58,934 nucleotides of DNA from CAZGXI01 sp964529715. Lineage in GTDB: Bacteria > Chloroflexota > Anaerolineae > Aggregatilineales > Ch27. A program made the position numbers and the translations under genes. Shown one piece after another: positions 1 to 7,544 of this stretch; position 1 is the first letter of the stretch; each line of letters begins with the position of its first letter. The stretch covers positions 1 through 58,934 of the forward strand of contig CAZGXI010000030.1 in the NCBI GenBank assembly GCA_964529715.1, in the 5' to 3' direction. The notes under the pieces were generated by a model that saw only the letters and a list, made by a program, of their open reading frames with translations, did no database searches and was not told the DNA's origin.

Positions 1-946
1 CCAGCCCGGTGATGCCGCGCAGCCAGCGCAGCGACAATCCCGCCGAGAGGATCGCGCCGAGCACGTACCATGTGTCCGGCGCGGCATGGTTGAAGACGTG
101 CAGCCGCCCGTCGGTGGGCACGCGACCATCTGCCGGGCGCAGCGGCACCAACACCTGCCCGCCGCTGCCCGTCGTGACCGACGCCCGGCCCGGCGTGATC
201 AGGCCGTTGGCAATGGCCTGGGCGGGCTGATCGGCGCACCCGGCAGCGACCGGGATTCCGGTGGGCAGGCCCAGTTCGGCGGCAGCCTGTGTGGTTAACC
301 GCCCGGCCATCTCCGCCGATCCGAGCACGCGCGGAAAGATCGCCTCCGGCAGCCCGGCGCGGCGGATGATCTCCTGCGCCCAGGCCCGATGTGATACATC
401 GAACAGCCCTGTTCCCGCCGCATCGCTTATGTCGGTAGCGATCTCGCCGGTCATGCGCCGCCGCACGTCATCTTTCGGCAGAATCACGGCGCGGGCGCGG
501 TCGAGTAGTTGCGGCATATGGCGCTTGAGCCACACCAGCGTCGGGCCTTGAAACCCGGCGGCGGGCAGCGTGCCGGTGGTGGCAAGGTACTGCTCTGCCC
601 CGACCGTGTCCACGACCGCCGCGCAGGTTGATGCGCTGCGTTGGTCCGCCCAGATGATCGCCGGGTGGATCGGCGCGCCGTCTGCGCCGAGCAGGATCAC
701 GCCGTGCATCTGGCCGCTGAAGCCGATCCCGGCCACGTCGTTGCGCCCGGCCTGGGCGGTAACGCGGCGGACCGTCTCCACGACAGCGCGCCACCAGTCG
801 TCGGGGGCCTGTTCAGCGCGGTCGGGGGCAGGACGGTAGATGGGATATTCGCATCCGGCGGTCGCCAAGACCACCGCCGCGTCGGAGTCGAAGAGCACCG
901 CTTTGGCGCTCGATGTGCCGATGTCGATACCAAGCAAAAGGGGCAT
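1..946 (-). CDS. FGGY-family sugar kinase, xylulokinase-like (3' end outside window)
   Basis: The minus strand is open from an ATG at 946 to the window edge, giving the N-terminal 315 residues of a kinase that is usually about 500 residues. The start reads MPLLLGIDIGTSSAKAVLFD, the FGGY/ASKHA phosphate-1 loop. Further on, the GFSGQMHGVILL stretch and the VILPKDDVRRRMTGEIATD stretch are typical of xylulokinases (xylulose to xylulose-5-phosphate, cytoplasmic). GCADQPAQAIANG and TTGSGGQVLVPL fit the start of the second ASKHA domain. A PIN toxin gene ends only 9 bp upstream, so the two are probably co-transcribed. The sugar specificity cannot be fixed from this half; another pentulose or hexulose kinase is possible. 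Confidence 0.85.
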   Translation of the reverse strand, partial: MPLLLGIDIGTSSAKAVLFDSDAAVVLATAGCEYPIYRPAPDRAEQAPDDWWRAVVETVRRVTAQAGRNDVAGIGFSGQMHGVILLGADGAPIHPAIIWADQRSASTCAAVVDTVGAEQYLATTGTLPAAGFQGPTLVWLKRHMPQLLDRARAVILPKDDVRRRMTGEIATDISDAAGTGLFDVSHRAWAQEIIRRAGLPEAIFPRVLGSAEMAGRLTTQAAAELGLPTGIPVAAGCADQPAQAIANGLITPGRASVTTGSGGQVLVPLRPADGRVPTDGRLHVFNHAAPDTWYVLGAILSAGLSLRWLRGITGL

Positions 947-955
947 AGGGCCGTC

Positions 956-1387
956 CTATCTGAGGTTGTCCTGCGCGATATGATCCAGAAATGCATTTGC
1001 AGTGAAGATGCGAATATTTTGAAATATACCCAGGTCGAGCAAGTGTAAATCGCCAGTTACGATGCAGTCAGCTTTGCCGCCTAAAGCACAGGCCAGTACT
1101 TTATCGTCGCCGGGATCGGCCTGGATGGTCGGAGAAATTGAAGCTGCTTCAATAACTTCTGTAAACCGCAGGTGTTCAAATACAACCTGCTCAGGTGTTT
1201 TTTCGATCACTTTCAGTCGGTCCGCAAATTTAGGGCGACTGATGACATCGTTCAATTGATCGATCACCGCTTCGCTGATGATCAGTTTAACCTGTCCCTT
1301 GTAGGCGGCAATCAATGCGCGCTTGGGTGCACCTGACCACAGGCAGCCCGAAATGACGATGTTTGTATCGAAGACGGCGCGAATCAT
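956..1387 (-). CDS. PIN-domain toxin, COG1569 type
   Basis: A 143-residue PIN domain, normal length for putative toxin components of this family. PIN proteins are Mg-dependent endoribonucleases with an acidic cluster. Here Asp7 (AVFDTN), Asp91/Asp94/Asp95 (ADPGDDKVLACA) and Asp113 (VTGDLHLL) supply the expected residues, so the enzyme looks intact. Its ATG overlaps the stop of the upstream small gene by 4 bp (ATGA), the usual translational coupling of an antitoxin-toxin pair. The target RNA is unknown. Downstream, the sugar kinase begins 9 bp after the stop. Confidence 0.85.
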   Translation of the reverse strand: MIRAVFDTNIVISGCLWSGAPKRALIAAYKGQVKLIISEAVIDQLNDVISRPKFADRLKVIEKTPEQVVFEHLRFTEVIEAASISPTIQADPGDDKVLACALGGKADCIVTGDLHLLDLGIFQNIRIFTANAFLDHIAQDNLR

Positions 1388-1590
1388 GTGGATTTCTGGT
1401 GTTTCGGTTTTTGTCGTTTGGCTTTTTCAGCACGATAGGCGCGGATTTCAGCGTTGACGAGCTCCATCACCCGGCGATCAACCTCACTTTGCAGGAGTTC
1501 TGTCACCACGTCGTCCGCCAGTATGCCGAACTCCTGGGCATCCCTTACCAGTTCTTCAGGAAGTTTGAGTGTTACTTCGACGAGAGCCAT
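1384..1590 (-). CDS. small antitoxin-like partner of the PIN toxin
   Basis: 68 residues starting MALVEVTLKLPEELVRDAQE. A short beta strand followed by helices resembles ribbon-helix-helix type antitoxins, and the tail is very basic (KAKRQKPKHQKST). The start at 1590 is chosen because a strong GGGAGGGG ribosome-binding site lies a few bases upstream; the longer open frame has no comparable site. The stop overlaps the start of the PIN gene. The role as antitoxin and autorepressor is inferred from position, size and charge; I do not recognise the family by sequence with certainty. Confidence 0.75.
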   Translation of the reverse strand: MALVEVTLKLPEELVRDAQEFGILADDVVTELLQSEVDRRVMELVNAEIRAYRAEKAKRQKPKHQKST

Positions 1591-1700
1591 CGCAATACCC
1601 CTCCCAAATGTGGTGGACCCAATTATACTCCACAGGCGAGGGGATGAAGCCGAGATTTCCCGATAATCTCTCTGCATCCCCTGCGCTCTCTGCGGTGAGG

Positions 1701-2567
1701 TTATTTCGGCGGGCCGGCCAGCACGCGCTCGCGCAGGGCCTCGACCGGCCACTCGTCCTTCACCGGGTCCTTGCCGAAGGCGTAGGGGCTGATGTTCTCC
1801 AGAAACCAGGTAATTTCCCCGGCCTGGCGGTATCTCTCCACGATCTCGATGGCGCCGGCACGGTCGTTGGCCGGGGTCGGACAGCCCGCGTAAACGATGT
1901 CGAACGGCCCCGCGCGGCCCGCGCGTTGTGTCTTGAGGTAGGCCGTATGTTCGCGGACCTGCACAAGTTCCTCGTCCCCCTCAGCGTTGTACAGAATAAA
2001 TGCGCCATCCCAACGGGCGGCGCGGCGGGCAGGGGCCTTGTTCGGCCAGAAGCCGCCGACCCAGATCGGGATGCGCGGCTGCTGCACGGACCGGGGCAAA
2101 AAGTGGGCGTTCCTGACGTGGTAGTACTTCCCCTCGTAGCTGAACGGCTCGCCGGACCACAGCCCGGTCAGGACTTCCAGCCCTTCGTCCAGCATCGCGC
2201 CGCGCGCCTTAAGGTCGGCCTCTTCGCCCAGGTTGTCCCATTCGTCCTCGCCCAGGCCGATCCCCACGCCCAGGATCAGCCGCCCGTTGGAGAGGTGGTC
2301 CAACGAGACGGTTTCGCGGGCCAGCTTCCAGGGGCGGCGGCGTGGGATGGGCGTGACCATCGTCCCGATGCGGATGCGCTGCGTGGCGAGGGCCACCGCC
2401 GCCAGCCCGACCCAGGGATCGACGATGGGCAGCGCGCCCCAGCCAGCGATGTGATCCCAGATGAAAAAACCGTCCCACCCGGCGTTTTCTGCGTCGCGGG
2501 CCAGGTCCGCCAGGGCGCGCGCGTCGCCGAAGGGACCGAAGTTCGGGAGGTAGATACCGTAGTGCAC
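1701..2567 (-). CDS. LLM-class flavin-dependent oxidoreductase
   Basis: 288 residues of the bacterial luciferase-like monooxygenase fold. The start HYGIYLPNFGPFGDARALAD and the block GWDGFFIWDHIAGWG are typical of F420- or FMN-dependent LLM enzymes, as are RIRIGTMVTPIPRRRPWKLA and GRLILGVGIGLGEDEWDN. A GTG start at 2567 is chosen: the fold begins there and AGGA lies about 11 nt upstream. The frame stays open further upstream but contains nothing conserved. The substrate is not predictable. The gene stands alone on the minus strand, facing away from the homocysteine methyltransferase. Confidence 0.85.
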   Translation of the reverse strand: MHYGIYLPNFGPFGDARALADLARDAENAGWDGFFIWDHIAGWGALPIVDPWVGLAAVALATQRIRIGTMVTPIPRRRPWKLARETVSLDHLSNGRLILGVGIGLGEDEWDNLGEEADLKARGAMLDEGLEVLTGLWSGEPFSYEGKYYHVRNAHFLPRSVQQPRIPIWVGGFWPNKAPARRAARWDGAFILYNAEGDEELVQVREHTAYLKTQRAGRAGPFDIVYAGCPTPANDRAGAIEIVERYRQAGEITWFLENISPYAFGKDPVKDEWPVEALRERVLAGPPK

Positions 2568-2674
2568 GAGAAGCCATCCTTTCTGTAAGGCAACTGTGGA
2601 TAGGGGCAAGACAAGCCTGACCCCTCCGACGGTTGGTATTCTAATCCCGGTTACGCGGCACAACCCCCGAACAG

Positions 2675-2704
2675 TTGGGCCTGTGGTGGACGTTGCGTTA
2701 TAAT
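2675..2704 (+). promoter_or_regulatory. sigma70-like promoter upstream of homocysteine methyltransferase
   Basis: TTGGGC at 2675-2680 and a perfect TATAAT at 2699-2704 are separated by 18 bp. Transcription from here would give a leader of about 250 nt before the gene at 2964. The leader contains a dispersed hairpin repeat; I found no recognisable riboswitch consensus in it. Confidence 0.45.
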
Positions 2705-2825
2705 AAGCTGTGTAAACAACGTGAAAATTCTCACGCCCCGGCAGGGACGGCCCAATTGCCACGCCGGGGGCGATCCTGGGGTGGAAAGCTCAGCCGGGAA
2801 CGTTGAGTCCTCCTCTGCAAACAAC

Positions 2826-2900
2826 AAGCCCTCCGGGCTATGGCGGTTTCACCTTTCAGCCCCGGAATTCACTCCGGGGCGACCTTTTCTCCAATTTGCC
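2826..2900. repeat. dispersed hairpin repeat, family A copy 1
   Basis: In the 395-bp gap between the divergent genes. An AACAAGCCCTCCGGG segment is followed by an inverted repeat at 2859-2880 (GCCCCGGA / TCCGGGGC arms) and then CGACCTTTT. The same order of elements recurs at about 5956-6045. The rest of the gap (2568-2825) holds only the promoter and GC-rich sequence without a recognisable gene. Confidence 0.6.
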
Positions 2901-2963
2901 CAGGCTGACGGCAAACCGGTTATCATCGCCGTTCGACGCTGCTTACTTACCAAGGAGGCATCT

Positions 2964-3851
2964 ATGCGCACCACACTACAGGCTTTGCTGGATTTGGGTC
3001 GGCCTATCGTGGCCGACGGCGCGATGGGAACGATGCTGTTTGCCCTCGGCCTGCAACAGGGTGACTCGCCGGAACTGTGGAACGTCGAACGTCCCGACGC
3101 CGTGCGTAGCGTGCACCGGGGCTACATCGAGGCCGGCGCGCAGGTGATCCTGACCAACAGTTTCGGCGGCAGCCGCCTGCGCCTGGCGCGCCATGACCTG
3201 GCAGATCGCGCCGCCGAACTCAATCGGGCCGCCGCCCACGTAGCCCGCGCCGAGGCCGATGCTGCTTCCGACCCGGTGGTGGTGGCCGGGTCGATGGGGC
3301 CGACGGGCGCGCTGCTCGAACCGCTAGGCAACCTGCCCTTCGAGGAGGCTGTGGCTGCCTTTGCGGAACAGGCGCAGGCGCTGGCAGATGGCGGGGCAGA
3401 TGTGCTGTGGATCGAGACGATGTCCGATCTGGAAGAAGTGCGCGCGGCAGTTGAAGGGGCGCGGCGCGGCGCACCGGACCTGCCCCTCGTGACGACGATG
3501 ACCTTCGACACGGGCGGACGCACGATGATGGGCGTCACACCAGAGAAGGCCGCGCAGACTCTCGGTGGTTACGGCCCGCTGGCTTTGGGGGGCAACTGTG
3601 GCACCGGGCCGGACGAACTGGAAGCGGCCATCGCCCACATGCACGCCGCCGCGCCGGCAGCGGTGCTGGTGGCGAAGGCCAATGCGGGCGTCCCGCGCGT
3701 GGTCGAGGGACGGGCCATTTACGCGGCGACGCCGGAGGACATGGCCGCCTATGCCCGGCGCGTGCGGGCGGCGGGCGCGCGAATTATCGGGGCGTGCTGC
3801 GGCAGCACCCCCGCCCACGTGCGGGCCATCGCAGCGGCGCTAAAAGGCTAA
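2964..3851 (+). CDS. homocysteine S-methyltransferase family protein
   Basis: 295 residues with the S-methyl_trans (BHMT/MetH N-terminal) TIM barrel. ADGAMGTMLF opens the barrel; LGGNCGTGPDELEAAI carries the first zinc-binding Cys and GACCGSTPAHVRAI the vicinal Cys pair that completes the homocysteine-Zn site. Such enzymes transfer a methyl group from a small donor (betaine, S-methylmethionine) or, as a MetH half, from a corrinoid to homocysteine. The start at 2964 has an excellent AAGGAGG site; the open frame runs back to 2721 only because it reads through a repeat. Nearby corrinoid genes (7545-12032) make a corrinoid-linked role possible, but the donor is unknown. Confidence 0.85.
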   Translation: MRTTLQALLDLGRPIVADGAMGTMLFALGLQQGDSPELWNVERPDAVRSVHRGYIEAGAQVILTNSFGGSRLRLARHDLADRAAELNRAAAHVARAEADAASDPVVVAGSMGPTGALLEPLGNLPFEEAVAAFAEQAQALADGGADVLWIETMSDLEEVRAAVEGARRGAPDLPLVTTMTFDTGGRTMMGVTPEKAAQTLGGYGPLALGGNCGTGPDELEAAIAHMHAAAPAAVLVAKANAGVPRVVEGRAIYAATPEDMAAYARRVRAAGARIIGACCGSTPAHVRAIAAALKG

Positions 3852-3980
3852 CCGCCAAGACGCCAGGTCCGCCAAGATCAAAAACAGCAAAGGCACACAA
3901 GGCCCAACTTTCTCGGTGTCGGGTCTTGTGTGCCTTCGGTATATGCTCTGATTTTCTTGGTGTTCCTGGCGTCCTGGCGG
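3852..3980. repeat. long imperfect inverted repeat between convergent genes
   Basis: Outer arms 3852-3867 and 3965-3980 match at 15 of 16 positions. Inner arms 3890-3901 and 3925-3936 (AAGGCACACAAG and its complement) match perfectly, with further pairing between. The whole could fold into one cruciform of about 130 nt. It fills the gap between the homocysteine methyltransferase and wecE and could serve both as terminator. Confidence 0.75.
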
Positions 3981-3988
3981 CTCGCGTT

Positions 3989-5137
3989 TTACCCCACCTG
4001 CCAATCGAAGGACTGGATCGCCGCGATGACGCGCTGCTGTTCGTCCTCGGTCAGGTCGTTGTAGAATGGCAGGCGCACCAGCCGGTCGCTGATGTCTTCC
4101 GTCACCGGGCAATCGCCCTCCTTGCCGCCGAACTCGCGCCCCATGCCAGAGAGATTCAGCGGCAGGTAGTGGAACACGCTCAGGATGCCCTGCTCCTTGA
4201 GATAGGCGATCAGGGCCGTGCGCGTCGCCAGGGAGGGCATCAGCATATAGAACATGTGGTAGGTCTGCTCGCAGTAATCCGGCACGACGGGCAGCCGCAC
4301 GTTGAACTCGTCTGCCCAGTCTTGCAGGCCCGCGCGATACGTCTCCCAGATGCGCTGCCGCTTGCCCTGAATCTGTTCGCGCGCCTCTAACTGCGCCAGC
4401 AAAAAGGCCGCCAGGATGTCTGACGGCAGGTAGCTGGACCCTATATCGACCCAGGTGTATTTATCGACCTGCCCCCGGAAGAAGCGGCTGCGGTTGGTGC
4501 CCTTCTCGCGCAGGATTTCGGCCCGTTCGACGTAGCGTTCGTCGTTGACCAGCAGCGCGCCGCCCTCGCCGCACTGGAAATTCTTGGTTTCGTGAAAGCT
4601 CTGCGTTGCCAGCGCGCCGAAGGTGCCCAGGTATTTGCCCTTGTATTTACCGAACAGGCCGTGCGCGTTGTCTTCCACCACCGGGACGCCATGCCGCCCC
4701 GCGATCTCCAGGATGGTGTCCATCTCGCAGCCGACGCCCGCATAATGCACCGGCACGATGGCTTTGGTCCGTTCCGTGATCAGCCCTTCGAGCCGCGTCT
4801 CGTCCAGGTTAAGCGTGTCGGGCCGCACGTCGGCGAAAACCGGGCGCGCGCCGCGCAGCACGAAAGCGTTGACGGTGGAAACGAAGGTAAAAGACGGCAC
4901 GATCACCTCGTCGCCCGGCTGGATGTCCAGCAGCAGGGCCGACATTTCCAGCGCGTGGGTGCAGGAGGTGGTCAGCAACGCCTTGCGCACACGCAGGGCC
5001 TGTTCCAGGATGGCGTGGCACTTTTTGGTATAGGCGCCGTCGCCGGAGAGGTGGCCGCTCTTGACTGCCTCGGCCATGTAAATAAACTCATTGCCTGCCA
5101 GACCAGGCTTGTTGAACGGAATACTAATCGTCGCCAT
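3989..5137 (-). CDS. wecE: dTDP-4-amino-4,6-dideoxygalactose transaminase (WecE/RffA-like)
   Basis: 382 residues of the DegT/DnrJ/EryC1 PLP aminotransferase family, close to WecE in length and motifs: IPFNKPGLAGNEFIYM, LLDIQPGDEVIVPSFTFVST, the HYAGVGCEMDTI block, REKGTNRSRFFRGQVDKYTW and DIGSSYLPSD. The PLP lysine is Lys185 in SFHETKN; Asp156 in VEDNAHG would bind the pyridine nitrogen. WecE converts dTDP-4-keto-6-deoxyglucose to dTDP-4-amino-4,6-dideoxygalactose (dTDP-Fuc4N). A WecD-like acetyltransferase lies 20 bp upstream and a GT2 before that, so the product probably enters a surface glycan or glycolipid. Confidence 0.92.
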   Translation of the reverse strand: MATISIPFNKPGLAGNEFIYMAEAVKSGHLSGDGAYTKKCHAILEQALRVRKALLTTSCTHALEMSALLLDIQPGDEVIVPSFTFVSTVNAFVLRGARPVFADVRPDTLNLDETRLEGLITERTKAIVPVHYAGVGCEMDTILEIAGRHGVPVVEDNAHGLFGKYKGKYLGTFGALATQSFHETKNFQCGEGGALLVNDERYVERAEILREKGTNRSRFFRGQVDKYTWVDIGSSYLPSDILAAFLLAQLEAREQIQGKRQRIWETYRAGLQDWADEFNVRLPVVPDYCEQTYHMFYMLMPSLATRTALIAYLKEQGILSVFHYLPLNLSGMGREFGGKEGDCPVTEDISDRLVRLPFYNDLTEDEQQRVIAAIQSFDWQVG

Positions 5138-5157
5138 GTCTATTTAACCTGCCATTT

Positions 5158-5901
5158 CTATCGAGCAGTGAACCAGCGATGATACCACAGTTGCACCGCC
5201 TGGGTCATAAAGCCGTGCTTCTGGTAGAGTCGTTGGGCGGCGATGTTACGGCCTTGCGTCACCACCGAGGCGCGCTCCAGCCCCTGCTCGACAAACCAGC
5301 GCAACGCCTCGCGGATCAGCTTCGACCCCACGCCCTGGCCGTGATAATCCGGGTGGACGCCGAACAGCCCGATCTGCCCTTCGCTACCGCGCCGGTGGCA
5401 CGAACAATACCCCACTGCTGCGCCGTGCAGATCGGCCACCAGCACCAGATCGGCGTAGCCACCGCAGCTTTTTGCGATCCAGGTCTCATACAGGGCGTCA
5501 CAGCGGTCGCGGGGGAAGCGTGGGTCGAAGTAGAAACGTGTGTCGCGGTGCACCGTACGGGCAATCGCCTTAAGCGCGGGCAGGTCGGCGGCTTCACACG
5601 GGCGGATGACGCTGCCGTTGCCATCGCCGCCACTGCTGTTGAGGGGACCGTTCACCAGGGAGCGATCCAGCGACACACGCAGGTCCACCAGGTGAAAGTC
5701 ATTTTGCGCCGCCAGACGGCTGGTTGCATGGTCGTTGGCATCGGCCAGAAAGTACAGACAGTCGATGGCCTGTTCGGCGCACCATGCCAGGATCGGCGCG
5801 ACGGTTTCCTCTGATAAGTGGCTGGCATTTACACGAGCGATGCGGACCCCGAAAAAGTCGGAGTCCCAGTCCAGATAGGTGCAGGGAGCGGTCGGTAGCA
5901 T
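5158..5901 (-). CDS. GNAT acetyltransferase, WecD/RffC-like
   Basis: 247 residues. The N-terminal part (YLDWDSDFFGVRIARV, then ADANDHATSRLAAQNDFHLV) resembles the N-terminal region of dTDP-fucosamine acetyltransferase. The C-terminal GNAT core carries the acetyl-CoA motif GVHPDYHGQGVGSKLI and ends VTQGRNIAAQRLYQKHGF. Directly followed by wecE, so it likely N-acetylates dTDP-Fuc4N. I take the ATG at 5901; an in-frame TTG lies two codons upstream. The upstream glycosyltransferase frame runs into this gene by about 70 bp, apparently because a repeat has replaced its stop. Confidence 0.8.
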   Translation of the reverse strand: MLPTAPCTYLDWDSDFFGVRIARVNASHLSEETVAPILAWCAEQAIDCLYFLADANDHATSRLAAQNDFHLVDLRVSLDRSLVNGPLNSSGGDGNGSVIRPCEAADLPALKAIARTVHRDTRFYFDPRFPRDRCDALYETWIAKSCGGYADLVLVADLHGAAVGYCSCHRRGSEGQIGLFGVHPDYHGQGVGSKLIREALRWFVEQGLERASVVTQGRNIAAQRLYQKHGFMTQAVQLWYHRWFTAR

Positions 5902-6971
5902 TCGCAAACCTGTGCTTGTTCGTCCTGCCGGGCCATCCCATCCCGGTTCGGCGCAAACAAGCCCTCCGGGAGCCGGTGTCCCCCGACCGGAGGGCTTGTT
6001 CTCCTATACAGGCCCGGAGTTGACTCTGGGTCGCCCTTTTGCTCAACTGTCGTGGCACGGACCGTGTAGGAAGGACGCTCCATCGAGCGGAAGTACATCC
6101 GCGCCAGGTATTCGCCGATGATCCCCAGCGCGAACAACTGCGCGCCGGAAAAGACGGCGATGATCGAGGCCAGGAACGGAAAGCCCGGCACACTGCCGCC
6201 CTCGATCAGATAGCGCCCGATCACGTACACCAGCACCGCCAGCCCGAACAAGGTGAAGGCAAACCCGATCAGGCTCGCCAATTGCAGTGGCAGGGTGCTG
6301 AAGCCGGTCATCATGTTCAGCGAGTGCACCACCAGCTTGCGGAAGGTGTAGTTCGACCTGCCGATGCGGCGCGGCTCGTGGCGCACTGACACGGCGGCGA
6401 AGCGCGTCGTGGCCCAGGTGAGCAGCACGTCGATGGAGACGAACGGTCCGCGATAGCTGGCGAAGGCGTCGCGCACCTGGGTGCGGAAAACGCGAAAGGC
6501 GCTGATGTTGCGGGCCGTTTCTGCGCCCATCGCCCCTTGCAGAGCCAGCTTCGTCACCTGTGAGGCCAGGTCGCGGAAGAGGCCATGCTGCTCGTGCTGC
6601 GGCGTGCCATAGACCACGTCATAGCCCTCGGCCAGTTTATCCACCAGCCGGGCGATCTCCTCCGGCGGGTGCTGGAGGTCGTCGTCCATCGTAATGACGA
6701 ACTCATACCGCGCCAGCCGGATGCCGCACAGCAGGGCGTTGTGCTGGCCGTAGTTGCGCATCATGTTGACGCCGCGCACCCAGGGGTAAGTCTGCGCCAA
6801 CTGCTGCACCACATCCCAACTGCGGTCGTGGCTACCATCGTTGACCAGGATTACCTCGTAGGCGTCGCTCAAGGTCGGCAGGACCTGCGCCAGCCGTTCC
6901 AGCAACAGCGGCAGGCTGCCCTCGCTGTTGTAAACAGGGATGACAACGGAGTAGGAAGGGGAAGGGGCCAT
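5829..6971 (-). CDS. GT2 glycosyltransferase, polyprenyl-phosphate sugar transferase type, with repeat-derived tail
   Basis: The catalytic GT-A domain opens SYSVVIPVYNSEGSLPLLLE; the DDDLQHPPEE motif holds the metal-binding acidic residues. After VGRSNYTFRKL-type sequence (here IGRSNYTFRKLVVHSLNM) come two membrane helices at about residues 225-285, ending GEYLARMYFRSMERPSY. This is the architecture of ArnC/DPM1-like enzymes that load a sugar on a lipid carrier, normally about 310-330 residues. The frame continues to 380 residues through a hairpin repeat and into the next gene, so the last 60 or so residues are not native. Start at 6971 fits the fold, although its ribosome-binding site is weak. 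Confidence 0.85.
   Translation of the reverse strand: MAPSPSYSVVIPVYNSEGSLPLLLERLAQVLPTLSDAYEVILVNDGSHDRSWDVVQQLAQTYPWVRGVNMMRNYGQHNALLCGIRLARYEFVITMDDDLQHPPEEIARLVDKLAEGYDVVYGTPQHEQHGLFRDLASQVTKLALQGAMGAETARNISAFRVFRTQVRDAFASYRGPFVSIDVLLTWATTRFAAVSVRHEPRRIGRSNYTFRKLVVHSLNMMTGFSTLPLQLASLIGFAFTLFGLAVLVYVIGRYLIEGGSVPGFPFLASIIAVFSGAQLFALGIIGEYLARMYFRSMERPSYTVRATTVEQKGDPESTPGLYRRTSPPVGGHRLPEGLFAPNRDGMARQDEQAQVCECYRPLPAPIWTGTPTFSGSASLV
5956..6045. repeat. dispersed hairpin repeat, family A copy 2, inside a gene end
   Basis: Perfect 14-bp arms at 5956-5969 and 5987-6000 (AACAAGCCCTCCGG and complement) with a 17-nt loop. They are followed by a second, imperfect inverted repeat around 6011-6030 and CGCCCTTTT. 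Same element order as at 2826-2900. It lies in the reading frame of the glycosyltransferase. Confidence 0.7.
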
Positions 6972-6990
6972 CGGTCTCTCGAAAAGTCGT

Positions 6991-7209
6991 TCAGTCAGCG
7001 TCCGAAGCAGCAAATACCGCAGTGGGCAGGCTTACCGGACGACGGTCGTGCTTGCTGAAATTGAAGACAGCAAACCCGATCACCCGGCCATCCGGTGTGC
7101 AACGCTCGAAAATGTCCTCCGCAATTTCTTCCAGGGCTACCGGGGCGTCCTCAAATGTGACTTCCAGAAAATCCCCTTCCCGATCATAACAGACTTTCAC
7201 TTCAGCCAT
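6991..7209 (-). CDS. DUF2283-like small protein
   Basis: 72 residues beginning MAEVKVCYDREGDFLEVTFE, a pattern of DUF2283 proteins (short beta-rich, frequently beside small toxin-like genes). GAGGGGAAG lies upstream of the ATG. The gene begins inside the ancestral 3' end of the toxin-like gene at 7197-7517, so the two were translationally coupled. Function unknown; antitoxin-like by context only. Its stop is 19 bp from the glycosyltransferase start. Confidence 0.7.
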   Translation of the reverse strand: MAEVKVCYDREGDFLEVTFEDAPVALEEIAEDIFERCTPDGRVIGFAVFNFSKHDRRPVSLPTAVFAASDAD

Positions 7210-7517
7210 ACGGTGCTTCCCCTCTTTACCCGGCTTGTGAAGTAAGCCGTCAGGACAAACGCATCCTCATCCAGAATTTTAACGGCGACAACCATGTACT
7301 TTTATGTGACTGGCGTACTCGCATACAGACGGTGGTAAGCATGAACAGTATTGTCTTTTTCTGTTGCAATGACCACCGCAGGATCGGCTAAGGTTTCGGC
7401 CAGTCGAAATCGCTGCCCGATCATTTTGGGATGTTCCCCAATATGCCGCCAACGTTCAGCGGTCAGGCGAACAGGGGGTCCCTGGTAATCGGCTAAAACC
7501 TGATCCTGCGAAGACAC
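7197..7517 (-). pseudogene. small toxin-like (PBECR/DUF4258-type) gene with in-frame stop
   Basis: The first 71 codons read SSQDQVLADYQGPPVRLT, then RWRHIGEHPKM and HAYHRLYASTPVT, followed by TAA at 7302-7304. The same frame continues without another stop as KYMVVAVKILDEDAFVLTAY and FTSRVKRGSTVWLK, ending at TGA 7197-7199. From memory of this small-protein family, the EHPEM..ETL..P..V region is normally joined to a VVVK...DAFVLTAY segment, so one nonsense change appears to have split the gene. A working shorter protein or stop readthrough cannot be excluded. Spacing to DUF2283 (13-bp overlap) suggests a former pair. Confidence 0.65.
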
Positions 7518-7544
7518 GGTGAAGTCCCCTTCAAGAGGCCGCTT

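Noticed and set aside
1569..2588. 339-codon plus-strand open frame opposite the LLM oxidoreductase
   Set aside because: Lies antisense to a clear enzyme gene; its Arg/Ala/Gly/Pro-rich product is typical of GC-rich shadow frames. Similar long antisense frames occur opposite the Fas1-PstS, corrinoid activator, BMP and GH94-like genes.
2705..2963. Possible SAM, SAH or cobalamin riboswitch in the leader of the homocysteine methyltransferase
   Set aside because: The leader is long and GC-rich, but I could match no conserved riboswitch core; much of it is a dispersed repeat.
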